Positions 35,587-37,070 of a DNA stretch of 37,070 bases are shown here, piece by piece; position 1 is the stretch's first letter; each line of letters begins with the position of its first letter. Source of the stretch: Pelargonium cotyledonis (lineage: Eukaryota > Streptophyta > Magnoliopsida > Geraniales > Geraniaceae); the NCBI GenBank assembly GCA_036897625.1, contig JAYMTA010000148.1:1-37070 (forward strand), read 5' to 3'. The position numbers and the translations under genes were made by a program. The notes below the pieces were generated by a model. It saw only the letters and a program-made list of their open reading frames with translations, made no database searches and was not told the origin of the DNA.

Positions 35587-36600
35587 CTCCAATGTTGTAA
35601 ATCCAAATCCGAATCAAACAGACGTTCTTCAAGATCTCTCCTATTGAGTTGAGATGCAATGAATCAAGCATAGACCTGGAGGATATGGTACAAGTGGTCC
35701 ACAGTTCTTGCATTCAAAGCTATGGGAACAACAGTTCTGCATGTGAAACCGGTGGTTGAGCATTTAAGTCAAATGGGCCTCCAAAGTTATGAAATTTCAA
35801 AATATAATGAACAGTAATGTTCCCAATAATGCAATAAAAACGATAATTTTACTAACTCCAGAGTTCAAAATTTCAGGTCAAAGTTGAAGTTAAGTAGCCT
35901 ATAAAATTGTCATTTTCTCGGGAAAATCTAGACCATGAAATTTTCTGGTAGACAGCACAACTTCTATTATGAAGAGAGAGAGAGAGGGAGAAATTAAAAA
36001 GATAATTATCAGAAACACGCAAAGGCTGTGTCAACTTCACCTAATTAATAATTCATTTCACAGAGTGTTTGTAGCAAAACACCATGTGGATTTCGATAAA
36101 TATTCAAAATTTTGAAGCTGAATCGAAGCAACCCAGTTTGTGCGAATCTCGGGAAAATCGAAACAAACCAAACGCAGAAAAAAAATTAAAAACACTTTCG
36201 AATTCAAACCGAAGCTAATCTAAACCAAATCAACCACCATTTCTGCACAAATATAGAAATCCAAATCCAAATCAAATAAATGAGAAACAAAAATCCCCCA
36301 AATTTTCCCAGAAAACAAAACCCCATTTCCAGACCCAGTGTACCAGTCATGCAAAACGATCCGCGAAAAAAAAAAAAAAAACTGATCTGCAAGAGACGTC
36401 TCCGTTTCGCCATGGATCACGAGCTCCACGTTAGCTCCCAACCCAAAAACACCAGCAATCTAGAGAGAGAGAGATGGTTTTTACCTTTCGCGGCCTCAAA
36501 ACGACCTCGTTTTAGAGCACAAGCTCGAGCTCTGGCTCAGAGTGGCTCTGCTTCTTCGTCTCTGTGTCTCTGAAACAGAGTGCTGTATTTTTGTTTCTCT
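35587..36600 (-). promoter_or_regulatory. 5' leader of the NEAP gene with probable leader intron
   Basis: A first leader exon from about 36590 ends GCCGCGAAAG at 36485 with donor GTAAAAACC. Several acceptor candidates lie close to the start codon, for example AACTCAATAG at about 35643. The intron contains a (GA)n tract at about 35971-35986 and AT-rich sequence with no coding content. Confidence 0.5.
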
Positions 36601-37023
36601 TCTTTTTTTTTAGAAGACGAGTAGTCTAATTAAGGTAGGTCGATCCGACGGCTAGTGGTGAGCTCAACAATGTGATCGGACGGTTCATATGAATCCCACT
36701 TGGCGCAGATTCGGGAAGTTATTTTAATTTTATTATATATTTATTTTTTTGTCTTATGCTGAGTTAGTGGGTTCGGATTTGATGGTTAAGTGCGTTGGTT
36801 CGGAATTTTCGAACCTCGGGTTTGGGAAATGACAAATACCGAACCTACGGTTTGATTTTGAAGTGTTGACCATAGCGCGGCAAATCCAAATTTGGACTTG
36901 GGGTGATGGATTTATGACGCGTGGAAGTGTAGGAACCGTTGGATTGATGGTTGAGAATATTCTATTTAATTGATTATGGGCTTTGTTGCTGTGGGCTTTG
37001 CCATATATAGAAGTGGGCTTTGC
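36601..37023 (-). promoter_or_regulatory. NEAP promoter region with three TGGGCTTT elements
   Basis: Upstream of the leader lie TGGGCTTT at 36977-36984, 36992-36999 and 37014-37021 (site II type, TCP-bound in dividing cells). The motif CAATCCAACGGTTC lies on the minus strand at 36933-36946, and there are two GAYCSGACGG-like words near 36640-36685. Only the sequence words are seen; activity is inferred. Confidence 0.45.
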
Positions 37024-37070
37024 CAAAAAAAAAAAAAAATCTATCAAATTTAGGGGAACTTAGGCCTTGT

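Overview
The window is nuclear DNA from a flowering plant, most likely a eudicot. The genes have many short introns with AT-rich sequence and GT-AG borders, the proteins are plant-specific forms, and the spacers are rich in A/T, microsatellites and repeat debris. I cannot name the species. There is no bacterial-style operon, CRISPR array or intact mobile element.

Five protein genes can be read exon by exon with every frame closing. (1) 6165-9706 (+): RING plus C2H2 zinc-finger E3 ubiquitin ligase of the ZNF598/HEL2 type, 800 aa, 7 coding exons, with a leader that starts near 4.2 kb. (2) 11787-12968 (+): S-adenosylmethionine synthetase, 393 aa, uninterrupted coding exon with a leader intron. 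(3) 14716-18390 (-): membrane-anchored receptor-like Ser/Thr kinase, 509 aa, 7 coding exons. (4) 27992-30522 (+): haspin-type kinase, 439 aa, 11 coding exons, short at the N-terminus and changed at three positions that are normally invariant. (5) 32099-35586 (-): nuclear-envelope-associated coiled-coil protein (NEAP), about 343 aa, 5 coding exons, one intron with a GC donor. A minus-strand tRNA-like gene with anticodon TAT lies at 2962-3035.

Layout: 1-4.2 kb is a GC-rich block, a dead LINE RNase H fragment, AT-rich spacer and the tRNA. 4.2-10.1 kb is the HEL2-type gene. 10.9-19.3 kb holds the SAM synthetase gene converging on the kinase gene. 19.3-27.1 kb is a gene-poor stretch of about 7.7 kb with old repeats and simple sequence. 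27.1-36.6 kb holds the haspin gene converging on the NEAP gene, followed by the NEAP promoter.

The genes do not form one pathway. Receptor-like kinase, haspin and NEAP are, from memory, near neighbours in Arabidopsis too (At1g09440, At1g09450, At1g09470), so this half of the window looks like conserved ancestral linkage. I found no clearly new multi-gene system. The strongest leads are the altered, N-terminally short haspin; a possible AUG-stop minimal upstream ORF made by splicing in the leader of the HEL2-type gene; and the GC-AG intron in NEAP.
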